Origin: Rodentolepis nana
Lineage: Eukaryota > Platyhelminthes > Cestoda > Cyclophyllidea > Hymenolepididae
NCBI GenBank assembly: GCA_900617975.1
Contig: UZAE01012690.1
Coordinates: 1-14,632 of the forward strand
Direction: 5' to 3'
Length of the DNA: 14,632 nt
In this document: positions 1 through 9,424 of the stretch, in pieces
How positions within the stretch are numbered: position 1 is the stretch's first letter
How the letters are laid out: every line of letters begins with the position of its first letter
Notes under the pieces: generated by a model
Databases searched by the model: none
The model's input: only the letters and a program-made list of their open reading frames with translations
What the model was told of the DNA's origin: nothing
Translations under genes and position numbers: made by a program

Positions 1-36
1 AGGTCGGAATGGTTCAGTATGTACATTATTTGGTGT

Positions 37-298
37 TGCGCTTCACAGAGAAGTAGGAACATCAAAGCGAAAAAAAGTCGGGAGGGGGGGGGAGGGAACA
101 GAAGAGTATTTCAAAGATGTAAAAGAGACAGACACAAAGGTAAAGTGAAAAAGGTGAGGTGAGTACCGTGAAAGGGGTCGAATATGGGGTCATGGTAGTT
201 TGAAGTGAGAAGTCAACTACCAGTTAATAGACTTTTTTGCCTTATGAGTATACGTTGCCCAGGGTGCACCACGTGGAGGTACGTCTATCGCATACCCC
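37..298 (-). repeat. SINE-like repeat, copy 1 (tail truncated)
   Basis: This is one of six related copies of a dispersed repeat in the window. Read on the minus strand, the head starts at 298 with GGGGTATGCGATAGAC, followed by the CCACGTGG/GGTGCACC block (263-275), the pyrimidine-rich middle and the sequence matching 'CTCTGTGAAGC' near 37-53. The A-rich tail seen in other copies is missing or too diverged at 1-36. The pyrimidine part contains a G-run on the plus strand at 80-96. The similarity to the other copies is direct and extensive; calling it a SINE rests on the copy at 9425-9770. Confidence 0.85.
80..96 (+). other. G-run tract, possible G-quadruplex
   Basis: GGG, a run of nine G and GGG are separated by single A residues, enough for four G-runs in 17 bases. 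It lies in the purine-rich strand of repeat copy 1, so it may be only a product of slippage in that repeat. Confidence 0.5.
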
Positions 299-2078
299 AG
301 TTACCCAAATAATCTAAACAATTATTTCACGACTTAGCACCTATTTATTAATATTTCGCTTATTAATCATTAATTTGATGCAATTCCCCTCCCCCATGCG
401 GTCAATTTTTTTTGTACTAACTCCAGTTGGCAAAGAAAATAATAAATATTATTAAGTTTGACTTTGTCACCTCTTGTGTGGGCGGTAGATCAGATGGGAC
501 TGGATTCCAGATGCACTCGAATGGTATGACATGCCTTCGCACTTCACATTAACCGCCGGAAGAGCATGTTGTTAATGACAATTAAATTAGAGACACAAAC
601 TGATCGCCAAAAATAGCACGACTGTCAATGCCTAGACCACTGACAGAAAAAAGCTAAAGTGCAATTTACACTTCACTGTCTCTCTCTCTCTCTTACCTCC
701 CTACAAAGGCGTGCGAGGGCACACTTTTACAGCACTTTAGATGCACAGCAGCATTCGATTCAAGAAGGTGGGAAAGAAATTCCACAAGTTGCCTTTTGAA
801 AGCAACAAAACTCAATCTTTGTGAATGGAAAAAGAATGTGTGCCTGAAGAAAATGTGGCCAAAAAGTGCAGCAGAATTGAAAAAATGGACGCTTTATTCT
901 AGCATTTCACAAGACGGCTTCTCTTTTTTCCCTAGTGGGCACCTAGAATTTATTCCGTAAAAAAATTCTCCACAAAATTGCCAAGCAGTTAATTGGTATT
1001 AAGGCCAAAATTTTTAATGATTTATATCTGGTCTTCTTAACCTACCGTTTATATCTTTATCGTTTTAAAGAGACATTTGATCGCCAACAATTATACTTGC
1101 CACTGGGGGCTATCGAGAATCGGGATCACCTTTAAAGGCACAAATCATCGCCTACACCTCCCACCTCCCCCTCCTTAGAGTATTCTACAGTTTGCTGCTT
1201 ACTGCCTCCACTTCATCTCCAGACTGAACACAAATTATGCCTGTTTTTTTGGAAGAAAAGCGTACACAACACTTTCTTCGCCTTGTAGTGGACACTGCAC
1301 AAATAAGAGATCTGGGCTAGATTTTGTCTGGCATGTGAACGTCTAACGGTAGATATTTCAAAACTTCACTCAAATGACCCCAAGCCCACACTCAGTATCT
1401 GAAGACTGCGAGTAAAAAGGAAAAAAATTTTATTTCACTCTTTGTCATATTGTCCCCATTCAATTGAAATAGATGAAATAGTCTCTTTTTCTTTAACAAG
1501 TGGAAGAAGCTTTCAATTCTCACTAAGATTTGACGACAAACTTGTGCCGAACAATCACGATTTGTGATTCCAGAGGTGATTACAAATAAAGATTAGATAA
1601 ATCTGTCAAGTACTATCATAGATAAAACGGAACGTTATTGCCAATTTCTGGAGATAGCAAATTGATGGACCTCTAACTTAAATGAGCTAATAAACTGAGA
1701 ACCCGTGTGTGTAGGATTTGGGACTACGACCAAGTGTGAAAGGCAGTAAAATTGTGTCCCAAAAAGACCAGAAAGAGTGACGTGAGTCGTTGTGTTTTGA
1801 ACGAAGAGGACTCAAGAGATGAGAGGAAGACAATGGGTCCCAATAACAACCACTAATATGAGCTACGTTGGCAAGTAATGAAATTCGAATTCAGTTCGCC
1901 CTTGGCAGATTGGAATGGATTTCAGTGTGCACCAACTAAATGCAAAATCTAAACTGTTAAGTGAAAACAGGCATCATGTAAGCGTAAGGTGGTGTATGAC
2001 GAGACGCAAGTCTTGACGAAGCAGAGATACAATAATGGCTAATCTAATGAAGCATTAATTCGCTCGACGATTAATCAG
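299..2078. other. Non-coding, AT-rich stretch
   Basis: I recognise no gene here. There is a (TC)7 microsatellite at 679-692 and no ORF of note. A stop-free stretch of about 45 codons on the plus strand starts after a TGA near 1880 and runs to about 2020. It could hold an upstream exon of the candidate gene at 2079-2325, but the splice phases do not fix it. Confidence 0.5.
679..692 (+). repeat. (TC)7 microsatellite
   Basis: Seven perfect TC units are directly visible. No function is implied. Confidence 0.8.
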
Positions 2079-2325
2079 AGAATTGTCAGAACGATATACA
2101 CCACACTATTCAACAAGCGGAAGCAAAGATCGTTGGGAAAAAGATTTCGAGAATGGTTCCCTCTCAGTTCGAACCCAAAAGCAAGACAAATGGTCGAAAC
2201 AACGCATGTAAGTGGAATCCTCAACGTAGACATCAAATGAAAGCCCACCCTGATCTCAACTCACATTTAGAGGAGTCCAAATTTGCAGACCAGACCAAAT
2301 TTTACTTCCATTCAATTTCAACTAA
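2079..2325 (+). CDS. Candidate last two exons of an unrecognised plus-strand gene
   Basis: This is a tentative model. A first exon at 2079-2207 follows an AATCAG acceptor and stays open as a charged, protein-like sequence (ELSERYTPHYSTSGSKDRW and on). It ends at a strong GTAAGTGG donor at 2208. A 63-bp intron (2208-2270) ends in CTCACATTTAG, and the joined frame continues with IGVQICRPDQILLPFNFN to a TAA at 2323-2325. An AATAAA follows at 2383-2388. The intron length matches those in the neighbouring AMD1 gene, and the arrangement would be convergent with AMD1. Against it, the upstream acceptor has a poor pyrimidine tract, the earlier exons cannot be fixed and I recognise no protein family. 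An unspliced frame at 2153-2356 (67 codons) is the competing reading. Confidence 0.22.
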
Positions 2326-2364
2326 TACCGACTGTCCACGCTTTGAATTATCTTAAGGAAAAGG

Positions 2365-2370
2365 TTTATT
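2365..2370 (-). terminator. Poly(A) signal AATAAA for AMD1
   Basis: AATAAA on the minus strand lies 116 bp past the AMD1 stop codon, in the context GATCAATAAACC. It is the first canonical signal after the stop, so the AMD1 transcript probably ends a short way beyond it. Confidence 0.7.
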
Positions 2371-2382
2371 GATCACAACTAA

Positions 2383-2388
2383 AATAAA
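2383..2388 (+). terminator. Possible plus-strand poly(A) signal
   Basis: AATAAA on the plus strand lies 58 bp after the stop of the candidate gene at 2079-2325. It sits only 12 bp from the opposing AMD1 signal, as expected for two genes ending tail to tail. On its own the motif is common in AT-rich DNA. Confidence 0.3.
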
Positions 2389-2485
2389 CAAGAATCTTGA
2401 CAAAAACACAACTATATTTTGAAAAATATGAAACTAGTCTATATAATCAAATAAGAAGAAACATCTTTGACTTCGCCATTGAGTT

Positions 2486-5400
2486 TTAATCCAATGACGA
2501 AGCACGGGATTCTTCATCAGAACCAAAGCTTGAATTGGGACGTCGATGACTGTCAACTTCATAGGCCGTGTAGGTCACCTTCTTCCTTGCAAATAAGTTC
2601 CAATCACCAATTTCCATCCTTCGGAAGTTGGGCAGTTTGACCTCCTTCAAAACTTCATGATTCCCATGAGCCTTCGAATTCTAGATAAAAGCTCAAGTAA
2701 TTAAACTTTCAATTGTAGCTCGCTTGATGGAGGTATTGCTAACTTACCGAATCAGAAATGAAAGTGCAGATAAATGAACTCGGTCCGAAGATATCGAGAA
2801 CTCTCGAGATGAAGTTTGTGTAATCCTCCATAGCCACGTTTGTTTCCACACTCACGTAGGAGAATTCAGGCTCAGGAGTAATATGAATTGTAAAGTATTC
2901 ATCCTGGAACGAAATTCATAGTTTAATTGGGGATAATCATAGATTACCCGTTATGAAAATCGATCTGATGAGTCATCAGTGCACAAACAAACCAGGACCA
3001 CATAGCTAACATTAACGAGCAAGGTTGAAATCCCAAAGCGTTTCAAAAAATCTGTCACTGCCTAAAACGTACAGAACATCAGACCCTCAATCGCACATTT
3101 GGGAAGTGATAGTATTGAAATTCCAATGAAATATGCACCAAATAAAACTTCGATTCTCGGAAGTTCAACTGATGCATTCGAATAAACAATAACAGTAGGG
3201 CTAAGAGATAAAAGACAATATAAAGAATTTTGAGCCCGAAAAAGAGACACGAGTATGCATGACCAAGTGACTTAAAAATCGCCCATCTCAGCATACATTA
3301 GAGCATTCGTCATACTGACAGAGTTTCCAAAAAACAGACACAACAAACGCACACCAGAAAACAGAGACATCCCAACTAATTTCTTTAAACTCACACATCA
3401 CGCCTTCGGGGTGTGATGAACAAATAACCCCCTACCCGGAAACAAATATAAGCGCTTCGTCATTTGAGTACTGCACCTTATCTTTTAACAATAAACAATG
3501 GTCTAGGAAATACGTAGTCATGAAATTTAACCGAGTGTCAAAATATGTAATTTCCACGAACAATAATAGAGAAAAATGCCAACTATGTGACCAGGACATG
3601 ACAGTTCGCTGTTTATTGGTGGTTTGTCAAGGCCACTACTAGCGACACAGCTACTACTAACGCACAGATGCAACTAAAACACGGACTTACGCTTTTCATA
3701 ACTCCATTAACCGAGTAACCACAGGGTTCGAAGAGGAAATCCGCTATGTTTGCACCAGGAAATAGACTATAGATCCCTGAAAGCTAGAGAAATAGCAAGA
3801 GGAGAAAGGCTCATTAATTCTCACATTAAGTTAATAAGAAATGGGTACATATTCTGGCACTTACTCTGGTAGCTTCCTCAGCGGAGCCCGAGTTTATTGC
3901 GTAGAAAGGTTCCATTTTGGCTGGGCTGAGACCTCTCATCATAAGCTGTGAAAATTGCACAGATCGTTAAGCACATTTAAACTATATTTGCAAAAATGTA
4001 ACTCGAAAAACGGTTTCAAGAACAAACCGAATCCAAGATAAAACCAATATTCCATAAACTCCAATTGACCTTTATTTTTTTGCTACTAGTCCTGCAAGGG
4101 CAAAAATAAACGCCGGACGTTCGTAAGTCAAAAACAGCGAAATCGAGTCAGCGACTATGCTTACAGGTCTCAAAAAGAATAGGAAACTTTAAGTTTCACT
4201 TTGAGCATCAATACATTTAAGGAACCAGGAAAATGATTTATTGTGCCTGCGCCCAACTTCAAAATAAACCTATCCAAAACAAAAAACTCCCGTCAATAGA
4301 GAATATTTTAAAACTGCCTGTATGAAAGGAAGACGAAACCGACCAGGCTATTACAGAAAACACGATACTAGGGTTTATACTACAATGGGGTGATTGGGAG
4401 AGTAGTAAGAGCGAGATTGTGTATCATAACCACGATCGCAAAATACGCGAGTCCTCACAACCAATCAAAATTAAGCGATTGAGTAGGGTTTTATGCCAAC
4501 GTGATATGGACAGGCGTTTGCCAAAAGCAAGACCTAAAAGCTACACTATAACAGACCAAAGAAATCGAAGGCCCATTGTGCAATTGCTCAAACAATAGAT
4601 GATTTGGTGGCATGAAAAGAGCTTTTGCCTACTTCGGAGTTAAATAGGTCAAGAATGTTAGCGCGAGAATCCACGGAATAAAAAGTGATAATCGCATGTA
4701 TTAAGGTAAATACCAGAAAAAAGAATTTAAAGGGACAAAATTAAAAATACAGAGGCTATACTACCGAGTTCCAATGGACATACCTGAAGGGTTTGGCCGG
4801 AAGGCTCCTTCAGAGCGCTTGGGATTGACTGGCCACAATATAAATGCCTGAAATTGGTAAAGAAACATTTTTAGCGTTAAAATTCAAGGGCAATCGTTTG
4901 ACGAGGTACTTACCAGCGATTGCTCCTCAAGTTTCCGAAGATACGTTTTGCTCCAGCTGGAAGCAAAGGAAAATATTAAAAAGTATTAGAGAATAGATTA
5001 CAAGAAGATAAAGACGTACCACCTTTATAGACCAAGTCAAGACGAGCAACCTAGTATAAGAAACATAGAAATAACTAACAATATAATTAAGGGCTTATAT
5101 GAATAACATCGACTGACTTCTGATTCGAAATCTTGATACACTTCTTCTTGTTGCTCAGGGAATAGGAAAGAGCAATGTGAATAATAAGTCTGAAATGAAA
5201 AAAAATAATACAATGGCGAAGATAATAAAAGGTGAGGAGGGTATATCGCATATGTACTCTGTGATGCTCGAATCCGAGACCCCTTGCAAGATTAATGAGT
5301 GGTTCTACTGTCTCCAGAAGCCGTGTATTACCACATGTTTTGAGAATAATGCGATTATTTGTAATGAAGAGACTGCTTTCACTAAACAAAAGTTGTCACA

Positions 5401-5664
5401 TCACAAAAAGAGAGAACTCACCTCAACACGAAGCTTAATTGCCTTTCATTGCTATTTTCTCTAACAATGGAGCAGCAGGCACGATCTAGGACAAGTTCGA
5501 TGTCATGCCTAAAAAGGTACAGTGCTAGAATAATACCAAATCAGGATATACCTCGATATATGCCGAAGATCGAGATCACCCGGACATTTACCGGTTTCAT
5601 CGAAGAACCAGATTTCGAGGAGTTTTTCAGCTCCTTCGTAATTGTGTTGACAGTCGGAAATCAT
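2486..5664 (-). CDS. AMD1: S-adenosylmethionine decarboxylase proenzyme, 11 coding exons
   Basis: It makes decarboxylated AdoMet, the aminopropyl donor for spermidine and spermine, in the cytosol. Exons in transcript order: 5664-5552, 5508-5422, 5381-5258, 5189-5118, 5050-5020, 4956-4914, 4847-4784, 3945-3865, 3783-3691, 2903-2748, 2680-2486. All introns are GT-AG. The sum is 1059 bp, 352 residues; human has 334. Motifs in order: YEGAEKLLEIWF (9-20); LSESSLF, with the self-cleavage site E68/S69 where Ser becomes pyruvate; KTCG with proton donor C83; FEPCGYSVNG with S229; HITPEPEFSYVS with H243 and E247. E256 is kept, but the human putrescine-site residues D174 and E178 are G and Q here. The tail (329-352) is Ser- and acid-rich. 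The start ATG has A at -3. The exon 8-9 junction needs the acceptor CTCTAG before CTTTCAGGG; the nearer CAG breaks the frame. Confidence 0.97.
2904..3690 (-). other. AMD1 intron 9 (787 bp)
   Basis: The intron begins with GTAAGTCC and ends TTTCGTTCCAG. It joins residue S236 of VMKS to DEYFTIH, both in phase 0. The open stretches inside (minus strand 3062-3294) are hydrophobic and overlap in two frames; I see no gene in them. A UUCG-type hairpin sits at 3396-3418. Confidence 0.85.
3396..3418. other. Short hairpin with TTCG loop in AMD1 intron
   Basis: CATCACGCC pairs with GGTGTGATG over nine positions, one of them G-T, around a TTCGG loop. The loop reads TTCG on the plus strand, while the AMD1 transcript carries the complement. 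Confidence 0.45.
3946..4783 (-). other. AMD1 intron 7 (838 bp)
   Basis: The intron begins with GTATGTCC and ends GCAATTTTCACAG, separating the exon ending GQTLQ from the one starting LMMRGLSP. I see no ORF, repeat copy or RNA gene in it. Confidence 0.85.
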
Positions 5665-5740
5665 TATAGTAGTACTTCTGTCAGACAAATATTTGGTTAA
5701 AAATGACCACAGTTCCTAGCACCATTTATAAAATAAACAT
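5665..5740 (-). promoter_or_regulatory. AMD1 5' region: acceptor-like site and TATA-like motif
   Basis: Upstream of the AMD1 ATG on the minus strand, TTTGTCTGACAG ends at 5678, 13 bases before the ATG. It resembles a splice acceptor, either for an intron in the 5' UTR or for spliced-leader addition, which is known in flatworms. A TATAAAT motif lies at 5724-5730, about 60 bases before the ATG, and would fit a very short leader if it were used. The two readings compete and neither is proven. Confidence 0.3.
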
Positions 5741-6591
5741 AGAAAAAGAAACATATAACAAATTAAGCTATGGAACACAGCTAAACGAAAAATGTACATA
5801 CTGTATAGGAGACGCTAACTAAACATGCACTTCAACCAGGAGACTAGAATATACACTGTTCCGTAACGATACGTGGCTGAGGGGGGAATCTTTTACCAAC
5901 AAACCTAACTACAACCGCAAGATCGCCAAATGTGATTATGCGCGCCACTGTGCCTAACAAGTTTTCGAGCCTGAATAAACCAAGTGAATCAAATTACTTC
6001 TAGATAATTAATTTATATAATAAACATTTAATGATTTTTTAATTAGCTGTATTTCGTTTGGTAATTTTATATTTCTTATTTTGATTACTATTGTGATGAT
6101 TAATACTAAAATATTGGTAGGTAATAGGCAAAATATTCCCATATAAATTCAATACTTTTTATTCCAATTTAGATTCTTATCTTTGGAGTTTCACCGGAAT
6201 TTTGCTTGTTTCCTTCTGAATGTTTTGTATGATATACCAGTATTGTTAATGCGTAATACTTAATTTATTATAATTGCGCTTATGTTCCAATCATGATGTT
6301 GAAAACTGCACGATATTAAATTTATAGAGACAATCTTTACTTTTAAAACGTGGGCTGCTTGACGAATACTTCTTAGTAAAGTGACGATGAAATATAATGG
6401 CCTCTATTATAAAAATTGGCAAATCATTATTACACATAGCTTTTATTTCAGTTATATTTGCTGTTTTTCATATTCTAATTGTGTAGTGAAGCACAAATAC
6501 GCTAACTGATTCAATAATTAAAAGACCGACAGCTTATTACTAAAATATTTTAAAAAAATAATATCGCGGAAACTTTCTTGAAGAAATAAAT
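5741..6591. other. AT-rich non-coding stretch
   Basis: The stretch from about 6000 to 6590 is very AT-rich with many stops in all frames. I see no gene, repeat copy or RNA gene. It lies upstream of AMD1, so distal control elements could be here, but none is recognisable. Confidence 0.5.
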
Positions 6592-6870
6592 TTATTTTGC
6601 TTCTCTCGGAATATTTACCAAGAAAATATTATCTTTAATATTTGACCATTTTTTGATTACATATGCTAGAGGTAATCGTCCCTTTAAGTGGTCTATGTGA
6701 TCATAACTATTCATTTTCACACCCTCCCGTTTACATCTTTTCCATCTAAAACATTCTTGATAGTTGGGATGAATTATCGGAATTCGCAATCTATACCAAA
6801 ACCTTGAAGCACTGATAAAATTTGGCAAGGTCATTGGCATAATTGATATAAGTGCAATACCCTTTTCCAT
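6592..6870 (-). CDS. Small unrecognised basic ORF, 92 codons
   Basis: The ORF starts MEKGIALISIMPMTLPNF and ends LVNIPREAK. Its N-terminal part is rather hydrophobic (residues 5-18); its middle is basic and rich in Trp, Tyr and Cys (RFWYRLRIPIIHPNYQECF, then RWKRCKREG). The TAA stop overlaps an AATAAA, an unusually compact gene end if it is real. Against it, the surrounding DNA is strongly AT-rich, a stop-free run of this length is only modestly unlikely in 14 kb, and I recognise no family. It could also be a single exon of something larger. Confidence 0.22.
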   Translation of the reverse strand: MEKGIALISIMPMTLPNFISASRFWYRLRIPIIHPNYQECFRWKRCKREGVKMNSYDHIDHLKGRLPLAYVIKKWSNIKDNIFLVNIPREAK

Positions 6871-7550
6871 TGTATTGACATACCGGTCTTTATTGTAACC
6901 AATAATATTAACTACTTTTTATAGGTTAGTAGTCTGTTTGGAAGTTAAGAGAACGGAGGTAGCAAACCCATTTGAAACTGAATAAATCTTTCATTCTTAT
7001 TATCTGCTTGTGACTACGACTCTGATTCCGTTCTTTGTTTAATTGTTATGGGAATTACTTATCATCGGAATCAATTCAATTTTCATATTTTACTCTAGTT
7101 GTGCTAATTTCAGAAACTGCATCAAAACTTCGCAGAAGCTTAACCTTATGATAGACCACATTCACTCTCTTCACACTGTAGTTATTTGCGATTAAGAAGT
7201 CCATTTAGAAAAGCCAAGCACAGCAAGACGTTGCGAAGACTTGCTCACAATAGCATGTCCATCTAATCTAGCCTTATGCACACCTCGAGGTGTTCTCTGA
7301 ATGACTCTTCTTTACTATCTTGAAAATGTGCTAAATCATAAGTATATTTGCAACAAACATGTCTGTTTAGAGAAAAACAAACACCATTACTAGGTCCGAT
7401 AAACAGGGCAACAGAAGTCCAATTTTCATCTTAGCGTTTTTTAAAATACCAGTCATATTAATATAAATTTCTGGATTTTCATCAAATGATAGAGGGTCAT
7501 AATGTACAACATTATTGGAAGAAACATAGGTGGACTTATTTAGTTACTAA
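6871..7550. other. Non-coding stretch
   Basis: I see no gene here. The sequence is less AT-rich than 6000-6590 and leads up to repeat copy 2 without a recognisable boundary feature. Confidence 0.5.
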
Positions 7551-7890
7551 GGCGTGCGCCATAGACTTACCTTCACGTGGGGGCACCCTGGACACCGTAT
7601 ACTCATTTGATAAAAATAGTTTATAAACCGGCAGTTGACTTCAAACTAACATGACACGACTGTATATCATATTCCACCAGTTTCACAGTACTCACCTCAC
7701 CTTACCCTTTTTCTCTACCTTTATCTCTGTCTTTTTTATGAATCTATGAATCACTCTTCTGTTCCGCCTCACCCCTCGACTTTTGTGTCTTTTCCCGTTT
7801 CTCCCATCTGTGAAGACTGGAGTCAGTTAAAGGACGAATGATAAGTGTCATAAAGCCTGTCATTTAATATAAATAAATAAATAATAAAAA
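7551..7890 (+). repeat. SINE-like repeat, copy 2 (diverged)
   Basis: The head GGCGTGCGCCATAGACTTACC starts at 7551. The CACGTGG block, GTATACTCAT, GGCAGTTGACTTC, the pyrimidine middle and the GAGTCAGTTAAAGG end block follow in the family order. The element ends in an A-rich tail of AAATAAATAAATAATA type at about 7866-7890. Many substitutions and no clear target-site duplication suggest an old insertion. Its orientation is opposite to copies 1, 3, 4 and 6. Confidence 0.85.
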
Positions 7891-8015
7891 ATATTAATGG
7901 TAATAAATGAGACTCTGTTTTAACCACAGTGGAACTTAATGCTAGATTTCAGTTGATACTTTGCCTTTTTTTTATAGAGCAAATATTTTTAGCGCAAGAT
8001 GGAGCACATAATTGG

Positions 8016-8024
8016 CCCCCCCCC
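8016..8024 (+). repeat. C9 homopolymer
   Basis: Nine consecutive C lie inside the open frame that carries the EGF-like fragment, where they read as a glycine run on the minus strand. A run of this kind is prone to frame-changing slippage. Confidence 0.7.
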
Positions 8025-8116
8025 GCAAATGTTGCGTTATTTGCGTAGCGGTCACCTCTCACGAAGACGACGGCGACGTCAACGACGATGCGTTGGTGGG
8101 TGAGTAAGCGACGTGT

Positions 8117-8212
8117 ACAAACATCGTCATCGGTCATGGAGTGGTTGCTTTGGTAGCCTGGCATAACACATGTGTAAGTTCCAGGCAGGTTTGAGCAAGA
8201 CGAGGTGGTACA
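8117..8212 (-). pseudogene. EGF-like module fragment (degenerate exon or relic)
   Basis: It lies within a 110-codon open frame (8281 to 7949, minus). The segment reads ACTTSSCSNLPGTYTC, then VMPGYQSN, then TDDDVC. This matches the C-x-N-x-PG-x-Y-x-C ... PGY ... C pattern of the second half of calcium-binding EGF modules found in extracellular matrix and receptor proteins. The fifth cysteine of the usual C-x-C is Met, and one residue is missing before GY. GC content is higher than in the flanks, as for coding DNA. I cannot place matching splice sites with confidence, and no second module is nearby. It may be a lone exon with an altered module, a relic, or a chance match. Confidence 0.3.
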
Positions 8213-8281
8213 AGCTTGTTTCTGCTCCACACCCGCATAATCCGGAGTTGCAACCATGAGAAAACAAGAAGTGCAAAACAC

Positions 8282-9410
8282 AACCTCTCTTACTCATCTA
8301 AGTGACAGTGGAATGAACGCAAATATGAGAGTAAATCTTTCTCTTTCCATCATGAGGAAAAAGTGAAAACTTGGCGCTTTCGTTTTGTGCGAATCATCCG
8401 ACATAGTTGCAATATATATTTGTAGAAATGTTGTTTTTTTAAGGCTAATAGTATGGAGTGAGAGGATTCTTCAGGGATCAACTGCTCAATTGACGTTATC
8501 ATTTTGAGCACATTTTAATTTTAGGCAGTAGATTATACTGTGCATTAAAGAGATCATTTCACAACCTTTTTTAATATTCAAATCATTAGCCAATACCGAC
8601 CTGATCTGGCCGAAAATTCTGCGCATACATCTGCTAGTTGAAAAAAACTTAAACTGCTTTCAAATTCCAACATACTCCAATTGAGAAAGATTGTAAATTT
8701 TAATTTCTACAAACAAAAGTTCGCCTTGTAAAAAGTGTATTACCAAGAAACATCACGTTTAAAATTTCAATATTTTCCATTTTAAGACTTAAGTGTAAGT
8801 GAAAGCAGTGAACAAAACCAATATCTGAAGTTTGTCACCATGACAAATAATTGCAGATTGCGATCACACGTTGGTGCAATGGATGGGAAAAATATTCAGT
8901 AGTATGTATTTACTAGAAAGACGAGGGAATGAAAGACGAAGATGCAGGTCATGAGAGCTTTCAGAGGGATAGCGGAGTCAGCAGGGGTGGAGAAAAGTGA
9001 TTGGAAGAAATAGTGACCTTCAACAGGTCAATTCAAGTCTAGTCAAATTGACACTAATAGAAAGCAACCCTGAAAAGTTTTGGAGAGCATAGTAATTGGT
9101 ACAATTTTATTGTTATTTAAATAGAATTAGTGCAAATCATTTCTCGTTACTTGCTTTCCATTTAACCTTATGCCAATCAGTCTTCATTTGTGAAAAATGG
9201 ACTTCACTTTGCATTACTGGACTGAGACCCCTCGATACGCAGTCAGTGGCCAAACTGACTGCCTGGTATTAGAAAAGGGAGTAAGAGGAGATATGCTACA
9301 GAACTTGAATGGCTCCTGTGGAACAGTCTACGTTATCACCTCTGAATAAAGTAATCTCACGAGTACTCAGACAGACTGCTGGGGGGGGGAGGGTTGTGCG
9401 GAGTATAACT
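8282..9410. other. Non-coding stretch
   Basis: No gene is recognised. The only local feature is a G9-A-GGG run at 9381-9393, just before repeat copy 3. The small plus-strand ORF starting at 9309 runs into that copy and is not convincing. Confidence 0.5.
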
Positions 9411-9424
9411 TCGAGTAGGGAGTA
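9411..9424. repeat. Target-site duplication, left copy (14 bp)
   Basis: TCGAGTAGGGAGTA here is repeated without mismatch at 9771-9784, exactly at the two ends of repeat copy 3. It is the footprint of the insertion. Confidence 0.9.

Noticed and set aside
2155..2185. AGTTCGAACCC resembling a tRNA B box
   Set aside because: The flanking bases do not form a T-arm stem, and no A box or acceptor stem is present at tRNA spacing.
2960..2990. CTGATGAG, as in a hammerhead ribozyme core
   Set aside because: No GAAA in the required position after a second stem and no cleavage-site strand; the nearby GAAA lies too close on the wrong side. It is also within an AMD1 intron.
3062..3294. Hydrophobic minus-strand ORFs of 62 and 71 codons
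   Set aside because: They overlap each other in different frames and lie within AMD1 intron 9, with no family resemblance.
3774..3783. Using the CAG nearest GGATCTATAG as the AMD1 exon 9 acceptor
   Set aside because: It would break the reading frame. The acceptor CTCTAG six bases upstream keeps phase 0 and gives TRLSGIYSLFPG, aligned with human TRESGIRDLIPG.
5177..5700. Plus-strand ORFs of 95 and 83 codons opposite AMD1 exons
   Set aside because: They are antisense shadows of AMD1 exons 1-4, whose minus-strand reading matches a known enzyme throughout.
6000..6900. Mitochondrial DNA insertion suggested by extreme AT content
   Set aside because: No recognisable mitochondrial protein, rRNA or tRNA segment was found in either strand.
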